64,000 nt of DNA from Calliopsis andreniformis. Lineage: Eukaryota; Arthropoda; Insecta; Hymenoptera; Andrenidae. Of this stretch, positions 48,851 to 62,742 are shown piece by piece. Positions within the stretch are counted from its first letter, which is position 1, and every line of letters begins with the position of its first letter. A program made the translations under genes and the position numbers. The notes under the pieces are model-generated. The model did not search any database, had not been told where the DNA came from, and was given only the letters and a program-made list of their open reading frames with translations. Location of the stretch: the NCBI RefSeq assembly GCF_051401765.1, contig NW_027480449.1:2356001-2420000 (forward strand). Reading direction: 5' to 3'.

Positions 48851-51600
48851 GATTGTTGTGGACTGTGGGCTGAAGAATGAGGATTCACGATTGAGGATTT
48901 AGGATTGAGGTTTGAGGACTGAGGATTGAGGATTGAGGATTGAGGATTGAGGATTGAGGATTGAAGATTGAGGATTGAGGATTGAGGTTTGTGGATTGAG
49001 GACGAGGACTGAGGGTTGAGTATTGATGTTTGATGTCTGAGGATTGCGGATTGAGGATTGAGAATTGAGGATCGAGGATTGAGGAACGAAGATTGAAGAT
49101 TGAGGATTGAGGATTGAGTATTGAAGATTGAGTATTGAGGATTGAAGATTGAGTATTGAGGATTGAAGATTGAGTGTTGAGGATTGAAGACTGACGATTG
49201 AGTGTTGAGAATTGAGGATAGACGATTGTGTATTGAGGATTGAAGGTTGAGGGTTGTCTGTTGAATATTGAGGATTGAGGATTTCAGGATTGAGGATTTA
49301 GAACTGAAGATTGAGTATTGAGGATTGAAGACTGAGGATTGCGGATTCAGGATTGAAGATTGAAGATTGAGGATTGAGGTTTGAGGATTGAAGGTTGAGA
49401 ACTGAGTGTCGAGGGCTGAGTGATGAGAATAGATGTTTGTGGACGGAGACTTGAAGACTGAAGATTGAGGATTGAGTATTGAAAACAGAGAATTCAGGAT
49501 ATTCTATTGAGTATTGAGAATTGAGTATTGATGGTTGAGTATTGAGGATTGAAGGTTGAGGGTTGTGTGTTGAACATTGAGGATTGAGGATTTTAGGAAT
49601 GAGGTTTGAGGATTGAGGGTTGAGGATTGAAGATTGAAGATTGAGTACTGAGGATTGAAGATTGAGGTTTGAGGATTGAGGATTGAGGATTGAGGATTGA
49701 GTATTGTTGATAGAGGATTGGGGACGGAGTGTTGATGGTTGAGTGATGAGAATTGATATTTGTGGATAGAGATTTAATGGTTGCAGATTGAGTATTGAGT
49801 ATTGAAAGCTGTGAATTGATGATATTCTATTGATGATTGAGTATTGACAACTGATTGTTGAGGACTGAGGAATGAAGATTGAGGATTCAGGTTTGAGGAC
49901 TCAGGAATGAGGTATGAGGACTGAGGATTGAGGATTGACGATTGAGGATTGAGGATTGAGGATTGAGGATTGAGGGTTGTGGATTGAGGACGAGGACTGA
50001 GGGTTGAGTATTGATGTTTGAGGTCTGAGGATTGAGGATTGAGGATTGAGAATTGAGGATTGAGGATTGAGGATGGAAGATTGAGGATTGGGGACTGAGT
50101 GTTGAGGGTTGCGTGATGAGAATTGATGTTTGTGTATAGAGATTTGAAGATTGCAAATTGAGTATTGAGTATTGAAAACTGTGAATTGATGATATTCTAT
50201 TGAGGATTGAGGATTGACAACTGATTGTTGTGGACTGTGGGCTGAAGAATGAGGATTCAGGATTGAGGATTCAGGATTGAGGTTTGAGGACTGAGGATTG
50301 AGGATTGAGGATTGAGGATTGAGGATTGAGGATTGAAGATTGAGGATTGAGGATTGAGGTTTGTGGATTGAGGACGAGGACTGAGGGTTGAGTATTGATG
50401 TTTGATGTCTGAGGATTGAGGATTGAGGATTGAGAATTGAGGATCGAGGATTGAGGAACGAAGATTGAAGATTGAGGATTGAGGATTGAGTATTGAAGAT
50501 TGAGTATTGAGGATTGAAGATTGAGTATTGAGGATTGAAGATTGAGTGTTGAGGATTGAAGACTGACGATTGAGTGTTGAGAATTGAGGATAGACGATTG
50601 TGTATTGAGGATTGAAGGTTGAGGGTTGTCTGTTGAATATTGAGGATTGAGGATTTCAGGATTGAGGATTTAGAACTGAAGATTGAGTATTGAGGATTGA
50701 AGACTGAGGATTGCGGATTGAGGATTGAAGATTGAAGATTGAGGATTGAGGTTTGAGGATTGAAGGTTGAGAACTGAGTGTCGAGGGCTGAGTGATGAGA
50801 ATAGATGTTTGTGGACGGAGACTTGAAGACTGAAGATTGAGGATTGAGTATTGAAAACAGAGAATTCAGGATATTCTATTGAGTATTGAGAATTGAGTAT
50901 TGATGGTTGAGTATTGAGGATTGAAGGTTGAGGGTTGTGTGTTGAACATTGAGGATTGAGGATTTTAGGAATGAGGTTTGAGGATTGAGGGTTGAGGATT
51001 GAAGATTGAAGATTGAGTACTGAGGATTGAAGATTGAGGTTTGAGGATTGAGGATTGAGGATTGAGGATTGAGTATTGTTGATAGAGGATTGGGGACGGA
51101 GTGTTGATGGTTGAGTGATGAGAATTGATATTTGTGGATAGAGATTTGATGGTTGCAGATTGAGTATTGAGTATTGAAAGCTGTGAATTGACGATATTCT
51201 ATTGATGATTGAGTATTGACAACTGATTGTTGAGGACTGAGGACTGAAGATTGAGGATTCAGGTTTGAGGACTCAGGAATGAGGTATGAGGACTGAGGAT
51301 TGAGGATTGACGATTGAGGATTGAGGATTGAGGATTGAGGATTGAGGATTGAGGGTTGTGGATTGAGGACGAGGACTGAGGGTTGAGTATTGATGTTTGA
51401 GGATTGAGGATTGAGGATTGAGGATTGAGAATTGAGGATTGAGGATTGAGGATGGAAGATTGAGGATTGGGGACTGAGTGTTGAGGGTTGAGTGATTAGT
51501 ATTGATGTTTGTGGATAGAGATTTGAAGATTGCAAATTGAGTATTGAGTATTGAAAACTGTGAATTGATGATATTCTATTGAGGATTGAGGATTGACAAC
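48851..51600 (+). repeat. 1372-bp tandem repeat, two copies and start of a third
   Basis: Copy 1 is about 48851-50222 and copy 2 about 50223-51594; a third begins and breaks off near 51.74 kb. Each copy carries an ordinary S1, a variant D and a variant F block (48753, 49432, 49769; then 50128, 50807, 51125; then 51504). 1372 is exactly 196 heptamers: two GACGAG units are balanced by GATTTCAG and GATTTTAG (8 bp each). The second interval is 1379 because of one extra heptamer near 51.35 kb. The later copy has GAGGATTGAGG where the earlier has GAGGTCTGAGG, a variant shared with 36.0 kb. Confidence 0.88.
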
Positions 51601-53293
51601 TGATTGTTGTGGACTGTGGGCTGAAGAATGAGGATTCAGGATTGAGGAATCAGGATTGAGGTTTGAGGACTGAGGATTGAGGATTGAGGATTGAGGATTG
51701 AGGATTGAGGATTGAAGATTGAGGATTGAGGATTGAAGATTGAAGATTGAGTGTTGAGGATTGAAGACAGACGATTGAGTGTTGAGAATTGAGGATAGAC
51801 GATTGTGTATTGAGGATTGAAGGTTGAGGTTTGTCTGTTGAATATTGAGGATTGAGGATTTCAGGATTGAGGATTTAGAACTGAAGATTGAGTATTGAGG
51901 ATTGAAGACTGAGGATTGCGGATTGAGGATTGAGGATTGAGGATTGAGGATTGAGGATTGAGGATTGAAGATTGAGCATTGAGGATTGAAGATTGAGGAT
52001 TGAGTATTGAAGGTTGAGTGTTGAGGATTGAAGATTGAGGATTGAGGATTGAGGATTGAGGATTGAGAATTGAAGATTGAGGATTGAGGATTGAGTATTG
52101 AGGTCTGAGGGTTGAGGACTGGGGATTGAAAATTGAGGGTTGAGGATTGAGAGTTGAGGATTCAGAATGAGTGCTGAGGATTGAGGATTGAGGATTGCGA
52201 ATTGAGGATTGAGGATTGAAGATTGAGGATTGGGTATTGAGGATTGAAGAATGAGGATTGAGGATTGTGTATTAAGTATTGAGGATTGAAGATTGAGTAT
52301 TGAAGATTGAAGGTTGAGGATTGAGGAATGAAGATTGAGGATTGAGGATTGAGGATTGAGGATTGAAGATTGAGTATTGAGGATTGACGATTGAGGATTG
52401 AGGATTGAGGATTCAGGATTGAGGATTGAGGATTGAGGATTGAAGATTGAGTATTGAGGATTGAGGATTGAAGATTGAGTACTGAGGATTGAAGATTAAG
52501 AGTGAGGATTGAGGGTTGAGGATTAAGGATTGAAGATTGAGGATTGAGGATCGACGATTGAGGATTGAGGATTGAGGATTGAAGATTGATGATTGGGGAC
52601 TGAGGATTGAGGATTGAAGATTGAGTATTGAGGATTGAAGATTGAGGATTCAGGATTGAGGATTGAGGATTGAGGATTGAGGATTGAGGATTGAGGATTG
52701 AAGATTGAGTATTGAGGATTGAAGATTGAGGACTGAGGATTGAGGGTTGAGGATTAAGGATTGAAGATTGATGATTGAGGATTGAGGATTGAGAATTGAT
52801 GATTGAGGATTGGAAATTGGGTATTGAGGATTGTAGATTGAGGATTGGAAATTGAGTATTGAGGATTGTAGATTGAGGATTGAGGATTGAGGATTGAAGA
52901 TTGAGGACTGAGTGTTGAGGGTTGTGTGATGAGAATTGATGTTTGGGGATTGAGATTTGAAGATTGAAGAATGGGGATTGAGTATTGACAACTGTGAATT
53001 GAGGATATTCTATTGAGGATTGAGGATTGACAACTGACTGTTGAGGACTGAGGTCTGAAGGATGAGGATTCAGGATTGAGGATTCAGGATTGAGGTTTGA
53101 GGACTGAGGATTGAGGATTGAGGATTGAGGATTGAGGGTTGAAGATTGAAGATTGAGGATTGAGGATTGAGGGTTGTGGATTGAGGACGAGGACTGAGGG
53201 TTGAGTATTGATGTTTGAGGTCTGAGGATTGAGGATTGAGGATTGAAAATTGAGGATCGAGGATTGAGGAACGAAGATTGAAGATTGACGATT
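51601..53293 (+). repeat. Diverged block with few close copies
   Basis: This stretch is heptameric, with mixed variants. The part 51.75-51.92 kb follows 36.53-36.71 kb and 50.53-50.72 kb. The marker GGACTGGGGATTGAAAATTG near 52116 recurs at 60335 and 60922. One S1 block of variant E lies near 52940. The stretch from 52.15 to 52.9 kb has many GATTGTAG and GGAAATTG forms seen little elsewhere. No gene is seen. Confidence 0.72.
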
Positions 53294-56200
53294 GAGGATT
53301 GAGTATTGGAGATTGAGTATTGAGGATTGAAGATTGAGTATTGAGGATTGAAGATTGAGTGTTGAGGATTGAAGACTGATGATTGAGTGTTGAGAATTGA
53401 GGATAGATGGTTGAGTATTGAGGATTGAGGATTGAGGATTGAGGATTGAGGATTGAAGATTGAGGATTGGCTATTGAGGATTGAAGAATGAGGATTGAGG
53501 TTTGAGGATTGAGGATTGAGGATTGAGGATTGAAGACTGAGTATTGAGGATTGAAGATTGAGGATTGAGGAGTGAGTATTGAAGATTGAGGATTTGGGAC
53601 TGAGGATTGAAGATTGAGGATTGAGGATTGAGGATTGAGGATTGAGGATTGAGGATTGAAGATTGAGGATTGGGTATTGAGGATTGAAGAATGAAGATTG
53701 AGGATTGAGGATTGAGTATTGAGGAGTGAAGATTGAGTATTGAGGATTGAAGATTGACGATTGAGTATTGAGGATTGAGGATTGAGGATTGAGGATTGAG
53801 GATTGAGGATTGAAGATTGCGTACCGAGGATTGAAGATTAAGATTGAGGATTGAGGCTTGAGGATTGAGGATTGAAGATTGAGGATTGAGGATTGAGGAT
53901 TGAGGATCGAGGATTGAGGATTGAGGATTGAAGATTGAGGATTGGGTATTGAGGATTGAAGAATGAGGATTGAGGATTGAGGATTGAGGATTGAGGAATG
54001 AGGATTGAAGACTGAGTATTGAGGATTGAAGATTGAGGATTGAGGAGTGAGTATTGAAGATTGAGGATTTGGGACTGAGGATTGAAGATTGAGGATTGAG
54101 GATTGAGGATTGAGGATTGAGGATTGAGGATTGAGGATTGAAGATTGAGGATTGGGAATTGAGGATTGAAGAATGAGGATTGAGGACTGAGGATTGAGGA
54201 TTGAGGATTGAAGATTGAGTATTGAGGATTGAAGATTGACGATTGAGGATTGAGGATTGAGGATTGAGGATTGAGGATTGATGATTGAGGCGTTGAAGAT
54301 TGAGTATTGAGGATTGAAGATTGAGGATTGAGGATTGAGGATTGAGGTTTGAGGATTGAAGATTGAGGATTGAGGATTGAGGATTGAGGATTGAAGATTG
54401 AGGGTTGGGTATTGAGGATTGAAGAATGAGGATTGAGTATTGAGTATTGAGGATTGAGTATTGACGATTGAGTATTGATGATTGAAGATTGACGATTGAG
54501 GATTGAGGATTGAGGATTGAGGATTGAGGATTGAGGATTGAGGATTGAAGATTGAGTATTGAGTATTGAAGATTGAGGATTGAGGATTGAGGATTGAGGA
54601 TTGAGGATTGAAGATTGCGTACTGTGGATTGAAGATTAAGATTGAGGATTGAGGATTGAGGATTGAGGATTGAGGATTGAGGATTGAAGATTGAGGATTG
54701 CGTATTGAGGATAGAACATTGAGGATTGAGGATTGAGTATTGAGGATTGAGGATTGAGGATTGAAGATTGAATATTGATGATTGAAGATTGAGGATTGAG
54801 GATTGATGGTTGTGGATTGAGGACGAGGTCTGAGGGTTGACTATTGCTGTTTGAGGTCTGAGGATTGAGGATTGAGGATTGAAAATTGAGGATTGAGGAT
54901 TGAGGATTGAAGATAGAGGATTGGGTATTGAGGATTGAAGAATGAGGATTGAGGATTGAGGACTGAGGATTGAGGATTGAAGACTGAGTGTTGAGGGTTG
55001 AGTGATGAGAATTGATGTTTGTGGATAGAGATTTGAAGATTGCAGATTGAGTATTGAGTATTGAAAACTGGGAATTGATGATATTCTCTTGAGGATTGAG
55101 GATTGACAACTGATAGTTGAGGACTGAGGGCTGAAGGTTGAGGATTCAGGATTGAGGATTCAGGATTGTGGTTTGAGGCCCGAGGATTGAGGATTGAGGA
55201 TTGAGGATTGAGAATTAAAGATTGAGGATTGAGTATTGGGTGTTGTGGGTTGAGGACGAGGACTGACGGTCGAGTATTGAGTATTGAGGATTGAGGATTG
55301 AAGATTGAGTATTGAGGATTGAAGATTGACGATTGAGGATTGAGGATTGAAGATTGAGTACTGAGGATTGAAGATTAAGATTGAGGATTGAGGATTGAGG
55401 ACTGAGGATTGAGGATTGAGGATTGAAGACTGAGTATTGAGGATTGAAGATTGAGGATTTAGGATTGAGGATTGAGGATTGAGGATTGAGGATTGAGGAT
55501 TGAAGATTGAGGATTGGGTATTGAGGATTGAAGAATGAGGATTGAGGATTGAGGATTGAGGATTGAGGATTGAAGATTGAGTATTGAGGATTGAAGATTG
55601 ACGATTGAGGATTGAGGATTGAGGATTGAGGATTGAGGATTGATGATTGAGGATTGAAGATTGAGTATTGAGGACCGAGGATTGAGGATTGAAGACTGAG
55701 TGTTGAGGGTTGAGTGATGAGAATTGATGTTTGTGGATAGAGATTTGAAGATTGCAGATTGCGTATTGAGTATTGAAAACTGTGAATTGATGATATTCTC
55801 TTGAGGATTGAGGATTGACAACTGATTGCTGAGGACTGAGGGCTGAAGGTTGAGGATTCAGGATTGAGGATTCAGGATTGTGGTTTGAGGACCGAGGATT
55901 GAGGATTGAGGATTGAGGATTGAGAATTGAAGATTGAGGATTGAGTATTGGTGGTTGTGGATTGAGGACGAGGACTGACGGTTGAGTATTGATGTTTGAG
56001 GTCTGAGGATTGAGGATTGAGGATTGAGAATTGAGGATTGAGGATTGAAGATTGATGATTGGGTATTGCGGATTGAAGAATGAGGATTGAGTATTGAGTA
56101 TTGAGGATTGAGGATTCAAGATTGGGTATTGAGGATTGAAGATTGACGATTGAGGGTTGAGGATTGAGGATTGAGGATTGAGGATTGAGGATTGAGGTTT

Positions 56201-56816
56201 CAAGATTGAGTATTGAGGATTGAAGAGTGAGGATTGAGGATTGAGGATTGAGGATTGAGTATTGGAGATTGAGTATTGAGGATTGAAGATTGAGTATTGA
56301 GGATTGAAGATTGAGTGTTGAGGATTGAAGACTGATGATTGAGTGTTGAGAATTGAGGATAGATGGTTGAGTATTGAGGATTGAGGATTGAGGATTGAGG
56401 ATTGAGGATTGAAGATTGAGGATTGGCTATTGAGGATTGAAGAATGAGGATTGAGGTTTGAGGATTGAGGATTGAGGATTGAGGATTGAAGACTGAGTAT
56501 TGAGGATTGAAGATTGAGGATTGAGGGGTGAGTATTGAAGATTGAGGATTTGGGACTGAGGATTGAAGATTGAGGATTGAGGATTGAGGATTGAGGATTG
56601 AGGATTGAGGATTGAAGATTGAGGATTGGGTATTGCGGATTGAAGAATGAGGATTGAGTATTGAGTATTGAGGATTGAGGATTCAAGATTGGGTATTGAG
56701 GATTGAAGATTGACGATTGAGGGTTGAGGATTGAGGATTGAGGATTGAGGATTGAGGATTGAGGTTTCAAGATTGAGTATTGAGGATTGAAGAGTGAGGA
56801 TTGAGGATTGAGGATT
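53294..56816 (+). repeat. 3523-bp tandem repeat, copy 1
   Basis: This block matches the next at 3523 bp: the GGCTATTG marker at 53469 matches 56992, and S1 blocks at 55015 and 55731 match 58538 and 59254. Its right part has a 567-bp tandem step that crosses the copy boundary. 3523 is 504 heptamers minus 5, matching three GACGAG, three GATTAA and one GAGGCGTT counted inside. The left 1.7 kb (53.3-55.0 kb) has no S1 block. Confidence 0.86.
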
Positions 56817-57180
56817 GAGGATTGAGTATTGGAGATTGAGTATTGAGGATTGAAGATTGAGTATTGAGGATTGAAGATTGAGTGTTGAGGATTGAAGACT
56901 GATGATTGAGTGTTGAGAATTGAGGATAGATGGTTGAGTATTGAGGATTGAGGATTGAGGATTGAGGATTGAGGATTGAAGATTGAGGATTGGCTATTGA
57001 GGATTGAAGAATGAGGATTGAGGTTTGAGGATTGAGGATTGAGGATTGAGGATTGAAGACTGAGTATTGAGGATTGAAGATTGAGGATTGAGGGGTGAGT
57101 ATTGAAGATTGAGGATTTGGGACTGAGGATTGAAGATTGAGGATTGAGGATTGAGGATTGAGGATTGAGGATTGAGGATT
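56047..57180 (+). repeat. 567-bp tandem step, two copies
   Basis: About 56047-56613 repeats at 56614-57180; GATTCAAGATTGGG at 56113 recurs at 56680. 567 is exactly 81 heptamers, and I found no phase-shifting unit inside. The corresponding place in copy 2 of the 3523-bp repeat (59.6-59.9 kb) has a single copy, so this step is younger than the larger duplication or was lost there. Confidence 0.85.
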
Positions 57181-59938
57181 GAAGATTGAGGATTGGGTAT
57201 TGAGGATTGAAGAATGAAGATTGAGGATTGAGGATTGAGTATTGAGGAGTGAAGATTGAGTATTGAGGATTGAAGATTGACGATTGAGTATTGAGGATTG
57301 AGGATTGAGGATTGAGGATTGAGGATTGAGGATTGAAGATTGCGTACCGAGGATTGAAGATTAAGATTGAGGATTGAGGATTGAGGATTGAGGATTGAAG
57401 ATTGAGGATTGAGGATTGAGGATTGAGGATCGAGGATTGAGGATTGAGGATTGAAGATTGAGGATTGGGTATTGAGGATTGAAGAATGAGGATTGAGGAT
57501 TGAGGATTGAGGATTGAGGAATGAGGATTGAAGACTGAGTATTGAGGATTGAAGATTGAGGATTGAGGAGTGAGTATTGAAGATTGAGGATTTGGGACTG
57601 AGGATTGAAGATTGAGGATTGAGGATTGAGGATTGAGGATTGAGGATTGAGGATTGAGGATTGAAGATTGAGGATTGGGTATTGAGGATTGAAGAATGAG
57701 GATTGCGGACTGAGGATTGAGGATTGAGGATTGAAGATTGAGTATTGAGGATTGAAGATTGACGATTGAGGATTGAGGATTGAGGATTGAGGATTGAGGA
57801 TTGATGATTGAGGCGTTGAAGGTTGAGTATTGAGGATTGAAGATTGAGGATTGAGGATTGAGGATTGAGGTTTGAGGATTGAAGATTGAGGATTGAGGAT
57901 TGAGGATTGAGGATTGAAGATTGAGGGTTGGGTATTGAGGATTGAAGAATGAGGATTGAGTATTGAGTATTGAGGATTGAGTATTGACGATTGAGTATTG
58001 ATGATTGAAGATTGACGATTGAGGATTGAGGATTGAGGATTGAGGATTGAGGATTGAGGATTGAGGATTGAAGATTGAGTATTGAGTATTGAAGATTGAG
58101 GACTGAGGATTGAGGATTGAGGATTGAGGATTGAAGATTGCGTACTGTGGATTGAAGATTAAGATTGAGGATTGAGGATTGAGGATTGAGGATTGAGGAT
58201 TGAGGATTGAAGATTGAGGATTGCGTATTGAGGATAGAACATTGAGGATTGAGGATTGAGTATTGAGGATTGAGGATTGAGGATTGAAGATTGAATATTG
58301 ATGATTGAAGATTGAGGATTGAGGATTGATGGTTGTGGATTGAGGACGAGGTCTGAGGGTTGACTATTGCTGTTTGAGGTCTGAGGATTGAGGATTGAGG
58401 ATTGAAAATTGAGGATTGAGGATTGAGGATTGAAGATAGAGGATTGGGTATTGAGGATTGAAGAATGAGGATTGAGGATTGAGGACTGAGGATTGAGGAT
58501 TGAAGACTGAGTGTTGAGGGTTGAGTGATGAGAATTGATGTTTGTGGATAGAGATTTGAAGATTGCAGATTGAGTATTGAGTATTGAAAACTGGGAATTG
58601 ATGATATTCTCTTGAGGATTGAGGATTGACAACTGATAGTTGAGGACTGAGGGCTGAAGGTTGAGGATTCAGGATTGAGGATTCAGGATTGTGGTTTGAG
58701 GCCCGAGGATTGAGGATTGAGGATTGAGGATTGAGAATTAAAGATTGAGGATTGAGTATTGGGTGTTGTGGGTTGAGGACGAGGACTGACGGTCGAGTAT
58801 TGAGTATTGAGGATTGAGGATTGAAGATTGAGTATTGAGGATTGAAGATTGACGATTGAGGATTGAGGATTGAAGATTGAGTACTGAGGATTGAAGATTA
58901 AGATTGAGGATTGAGGATTGAGGACTGAGGATTGAGGATTGAGGATTGAAGACTGAGTATTGAGGATTGAAGATTGAGGATTTAGGATTGAGGATTGAGG
59001 ATTGAGGATTGAGGATTGAGGATTGAAGATTGAGGATTGGGTATTGAGGATTGAAGAATGAGGATTGAGGATTGAGGATTGAGGATTGAGGATTGAAGAT
59101 TGAGTATTGAGGATTGAAGATTGACGATTGAGGATTGAGGATTGAGGATTGAGGATTGAGGATTGATGATTGAGGATTGAAGATTGAGTATTGAGGACCG
59201 AGGATTGAGGATTGAAGACTGAGTGTTGAGGGTTGAGTGATGAGAATTGATGTTTGTGGATAGAGATTTGAAGATTGCAGATTGCGTATTGAGTATTGAA
59301 AACTGTGAATTGATGATATTCTCTTGAGGATTGAGGATTGACAACTGATTGCTGAGGACTGAGGGCTGAAGGTTGAGGATTCAGGATTGAGGATTCAGGA
59401 TTGTGGTTTGAGGACCGAGGATTGAGGATTGAGGATTGAGGATTGAGAATTGAAGATTGAGGATTGAGTATTGGTGGTTGTGGATTGAGGACGAGGACTG
59501 ACGGTTGAGTATTGATGTTTGAGGTCTGAGGATTGAGGATTGAGGATTGAGAATTGAGGATTTAGGATTGAAGATTGATGATTGGGTATTGCGGATTGAA
59601 GAATGAGGATTGAGTATTGAGTATTGAGGATTGAGGATTCAAGATTGGGTATTGAGGATTGAAGATTGACGATTGAGGGTTGAGGATTGAGGATTGAGGA
59701 TTGAGGATTGAGGATTGAGGTTTCAAGATTGAGTATTGAGGATTGAAGAGTGAGGATTGAGGATTGACGATTGAGGATTGAGTATTGGAGATTGAGTATT
59801 GAGGATTGAAGATTGAGTATTGAGGATTGAAGATTGAGTGTTGAGGATTGAAGACTGATGATTGAGTGTTGAGAATTGAGGATAGATGGTTGAGTATTGA
59901 GGATTGAGGATTGAGGATTGAGGATTGAGGATTGAAGA
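56817..59938 (+). repeat. 3523-bp tandem repeat, copy 2 (shortened at its right end)
   Basis: This block matches copy 1 until about 59938, where the expected continuation (GATTGGCTATTG) is replaced by GATTCAGTATTG and a different lineage. Private changes include GATTGCGGACTG near 57702 (GATTGAGGACTG in copy 1), GAAGGTTGAG after the GAGGCGTT unit near 57820, and GATTTAGG near 59559. S1 blocks lie near 58538 and 59254. No gene is seen. Confidence 0.84.
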
Positions 59939-62742
59939 TTCAGTATTGAGGATTGAAGATTGAGAACTGAGGACTGAGGATTGAATATTGAGGATTGGGG
60001 ACTGACTGTTGAGGGTTGAGTGATGAGAATTGATGTTTGTGGATAGAGATTTGAAGATTGCAGATTGAGTATTGAGTATTGAAAGCTGTGAATTGATGAT
60101 ATTCTATTGACGATTGAGGACAGACAACTGATTGTTGAGGACTCATGGCTGAAGATTGAGGATTCAGGATTGAGGATTCAGGATTGAGGTTTGAGGACAG
60201 AGGATTGAGGATTGAGCATTGAGGATTGAGGACTGAGGATTGAGGATTGAAGATTGAGTATTGGGTATAGAGGATTGAACGTTGAGGATTGAGGATTGAG
60301 GATTGAGGATTGAGTATTGAGGACTGAGGGTTGAGGACTGGGGATTGAAAATTGAGGGTTGAGGATTGAGAGTTGAGGATTCAGAATGAGTGCTGAGGAT
60401 TGAGGATTGAGGATTGCGAATTGAGGATTGAGGATGGAAGATTGAGGATTGGGTATTGAGGATTGAAGAATGAGGATTGAGGATTGTGTATTAAGTATTG
60501 AGGATTGAAGATTGAGTATTGAGGATTGAAGTTTGAGGATTGAGGTATGAAGGTTGAGGATTGAGGATTGAGGATTGAGGATTGAAGATTGAGTATTGAG
60601 GGTTGAAGATTGAGGATTGAGGATTGAAAATTGAGTGTTGAGGATTGAAGACTGATGATTGAGTGTTGAGAATTGAGGATAGATGGTTGAGTATTGAGGA
60701 TTGAATGTTGAGGGTTGTGTGTTGAATATTGAGGATTGAGGATTGAGGATTGTGTATTAAGGATTGAGGATTGAAGATTGAGTATTGAGGATTGAAGATT
60801 GAGGATTGAGGATTGAAGATTGAGTGTTGAGGATTGAAGATTGAGGATTGAGGATTGAGGATTGAGGATAGAGGATTGAAGATTGAGGATTGAGGATTGA
60901 GTATTGAGGACTGAGGGTTGAGGACTGGGGATTGAAAATTGAGGGTTGAGGATTGAGAGTTGAGGATTCAGAATGAGTGCTGAGGATTGAGGATTGAGGA
61001 TTGCAAATTGAGGATTGAGGATTGAAGATTGAGGATTGGGTATTGAGGATTGAAGAATGAGGATTGAGGATTGTGTATTAAGTATTGAGGATTGAAGATT
61101 GAGGGTTGAAGATTGAGTATTGAGGACTGAAGATTGAAGATTGAGGATTGAGGATTGAGAATTGAGGATTGAGGATTGAGGATGAGGGCTGAGGGTTGAG
61201 GATTGATGTTTGAGGACTGAGGACTGAGGATTGAGGATTGAGAATTGAGGATTGAGGATTGAGCATTGAAGATTGAGGATTGGGTATTGAGGATTGAAGA
61301 ATGAGGATTGAGGATTGAGGATTGGGTATTGAGGATTGAAGATTGAGTGTTGAGGATTGAAGACTGACTATTGAGTATTGAGGATTGAGGATTGAGGATT
61401 GAGGATTGAGAATTGCAGATTGAGTATTGAGGATTGAAGATTCAGTATTTAGGATTGAAGATTGAGAACTGAGGATTGAGGATTGACCATTGAGGACTGA
61501 GTGTTGAGGGTTGATTGATGGGAATTGATGTTTGTGGATAGAGATTTGAAGATTGCAGATTGAGTATTAAGTATTGAAAACTGTGAATTGAGGATATTCT
61601 ATTGGGGATTGAGGATTGACAACAGATTGTTGAGGACTGAGGGCTGAAGATGGAGGATTCAGGATTGAGGATTCAGAATTGAGGTTTGAGGACTGAGGAT
61701 TGAGGATTGAGGATTGAGGATTGAAGATTGAGCATTGGGTAGTGAGGATTGAAGAATGAGGATTGAGGATTCAGGATTGAGGATTGAGGATTGAGGATTG
61801 AGGATTGAGTATTGAAGATTGAGTATTCATGATTGAGGATTGAGGATTGAGGATTGAGTGTTGAGGATTGAGGATCGAAGATTGAGTATTGAGGATTGAG
61901 ATTGAGGTTTGAGGATTGAGGATTGAGGATGGAGGATGAGGTCTGGTGGTTGAGGATTGAGTTTTGAGTATTGAATACTGAGAATTCAGGATATTCTATT
62001 GAGTATTGGGAATTGAGTATTGATGGTTGAGTATTGAGGATTGAGGAATGAGGATTGAGTATTGAGGATTGAAGATTGAGGATTGAGGATTGAGGATTGA
62101 GGGTTGAAGATTGAGGACTGAGTGTTGAGGGTTGAGTGATGAGAATAGATGTTTGTGGATGGAGACTTGAATATTGAAGATTGAGTATTGGGTACTGAAA
62201 TCTGAGAATTCAGGATATTCTATTGAGTATTGAGAATTGAGCATTGATGGTTGAGTATTGACGATTGGTGGTTGAGGGCTGTATGTTGAATATTGAGGAT
62301 TGAGGATTTTAGGATTGAGGATTGAGGATTGAAGATTGAGTATTGAAGATTGAAGATTGAGGATTGCGGATTGAGGATTGAGGATTGAGGATTGAGGATG
62401 GAGGATGAGGGCTGAGGGTTGAGGATTGAGGTTTGAGTATTGAATCCTGAGAATTCAGGATATTTTATTGAGTATTGAGAATTGAGGCTTGATGGTTGAG
62501 TATTGAGGATTGAGAATTGAGGATTGAGGATTGAGTTTTGAAGATTGAGGTTTGATGATTGAGGATTGGGGATTGAGGATTGAGGAATGAGGATTGAGAA
62601 TTGAGGATTGAGTATTGAGGATTGCAGATTGAGGATTGAGGATTGAGGATTGAAGAATGAGGATTGAGGATTGAGGATTGAGGATTGATGAGTGAGGATT
62701 GAGGATTGAGGATTGAGGATTGAGGATCGAGGATTGAGGATT
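59939..62742 (+). repeat. Mixed block with a 587-bp step and half S1 blocks
   Basis: A marker built on GGACTGGGGATTGAAAATTG occurs at 60335 and again at 60922, a 587-bp step equal to 84 heptamers minus 1; the step contains one 6-bp unit, AATGAG, in the GATTCAGAATGAG marker. Full S1 blocks lie near 60030, 61525 and 62148 (D-like). Two 3' halves of S1 with GAATTCAGGATATT lie near 61980 and 62450. The block is less regular than its neighbours. No gene is seen. Confidence 0.75.
61950..62040 (+). repeat. Half S1 block (3' part only)
   Basis: Only the 3' part of an S1 block is present: GAATACTGAGAATTCAGG, then GATATTCTATTGAG. The usual GAGTGTTGAGGG start and the TGTTTGTGG core are replaced by GAGGATGAGGTCTGGTGG. 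A similar half block lies near 62427-62500, where the core reads GAATCCTGAGAATTC. These look like S1 blocks cut by unequal exchange. Confidence 0.65.

Noticed and set aside
116..62244. Dozens of - strand open frames of 60-790 codons as real genes for a repeat protein
   Set aside because: All read SSILNPQ variants, overlap one another in different frames with the same peptide, mostly begin at TTG or GTG, and end where a repeat unit happens to give a stop. They follow directly from a 7-bp unit lacking stops on that strand.
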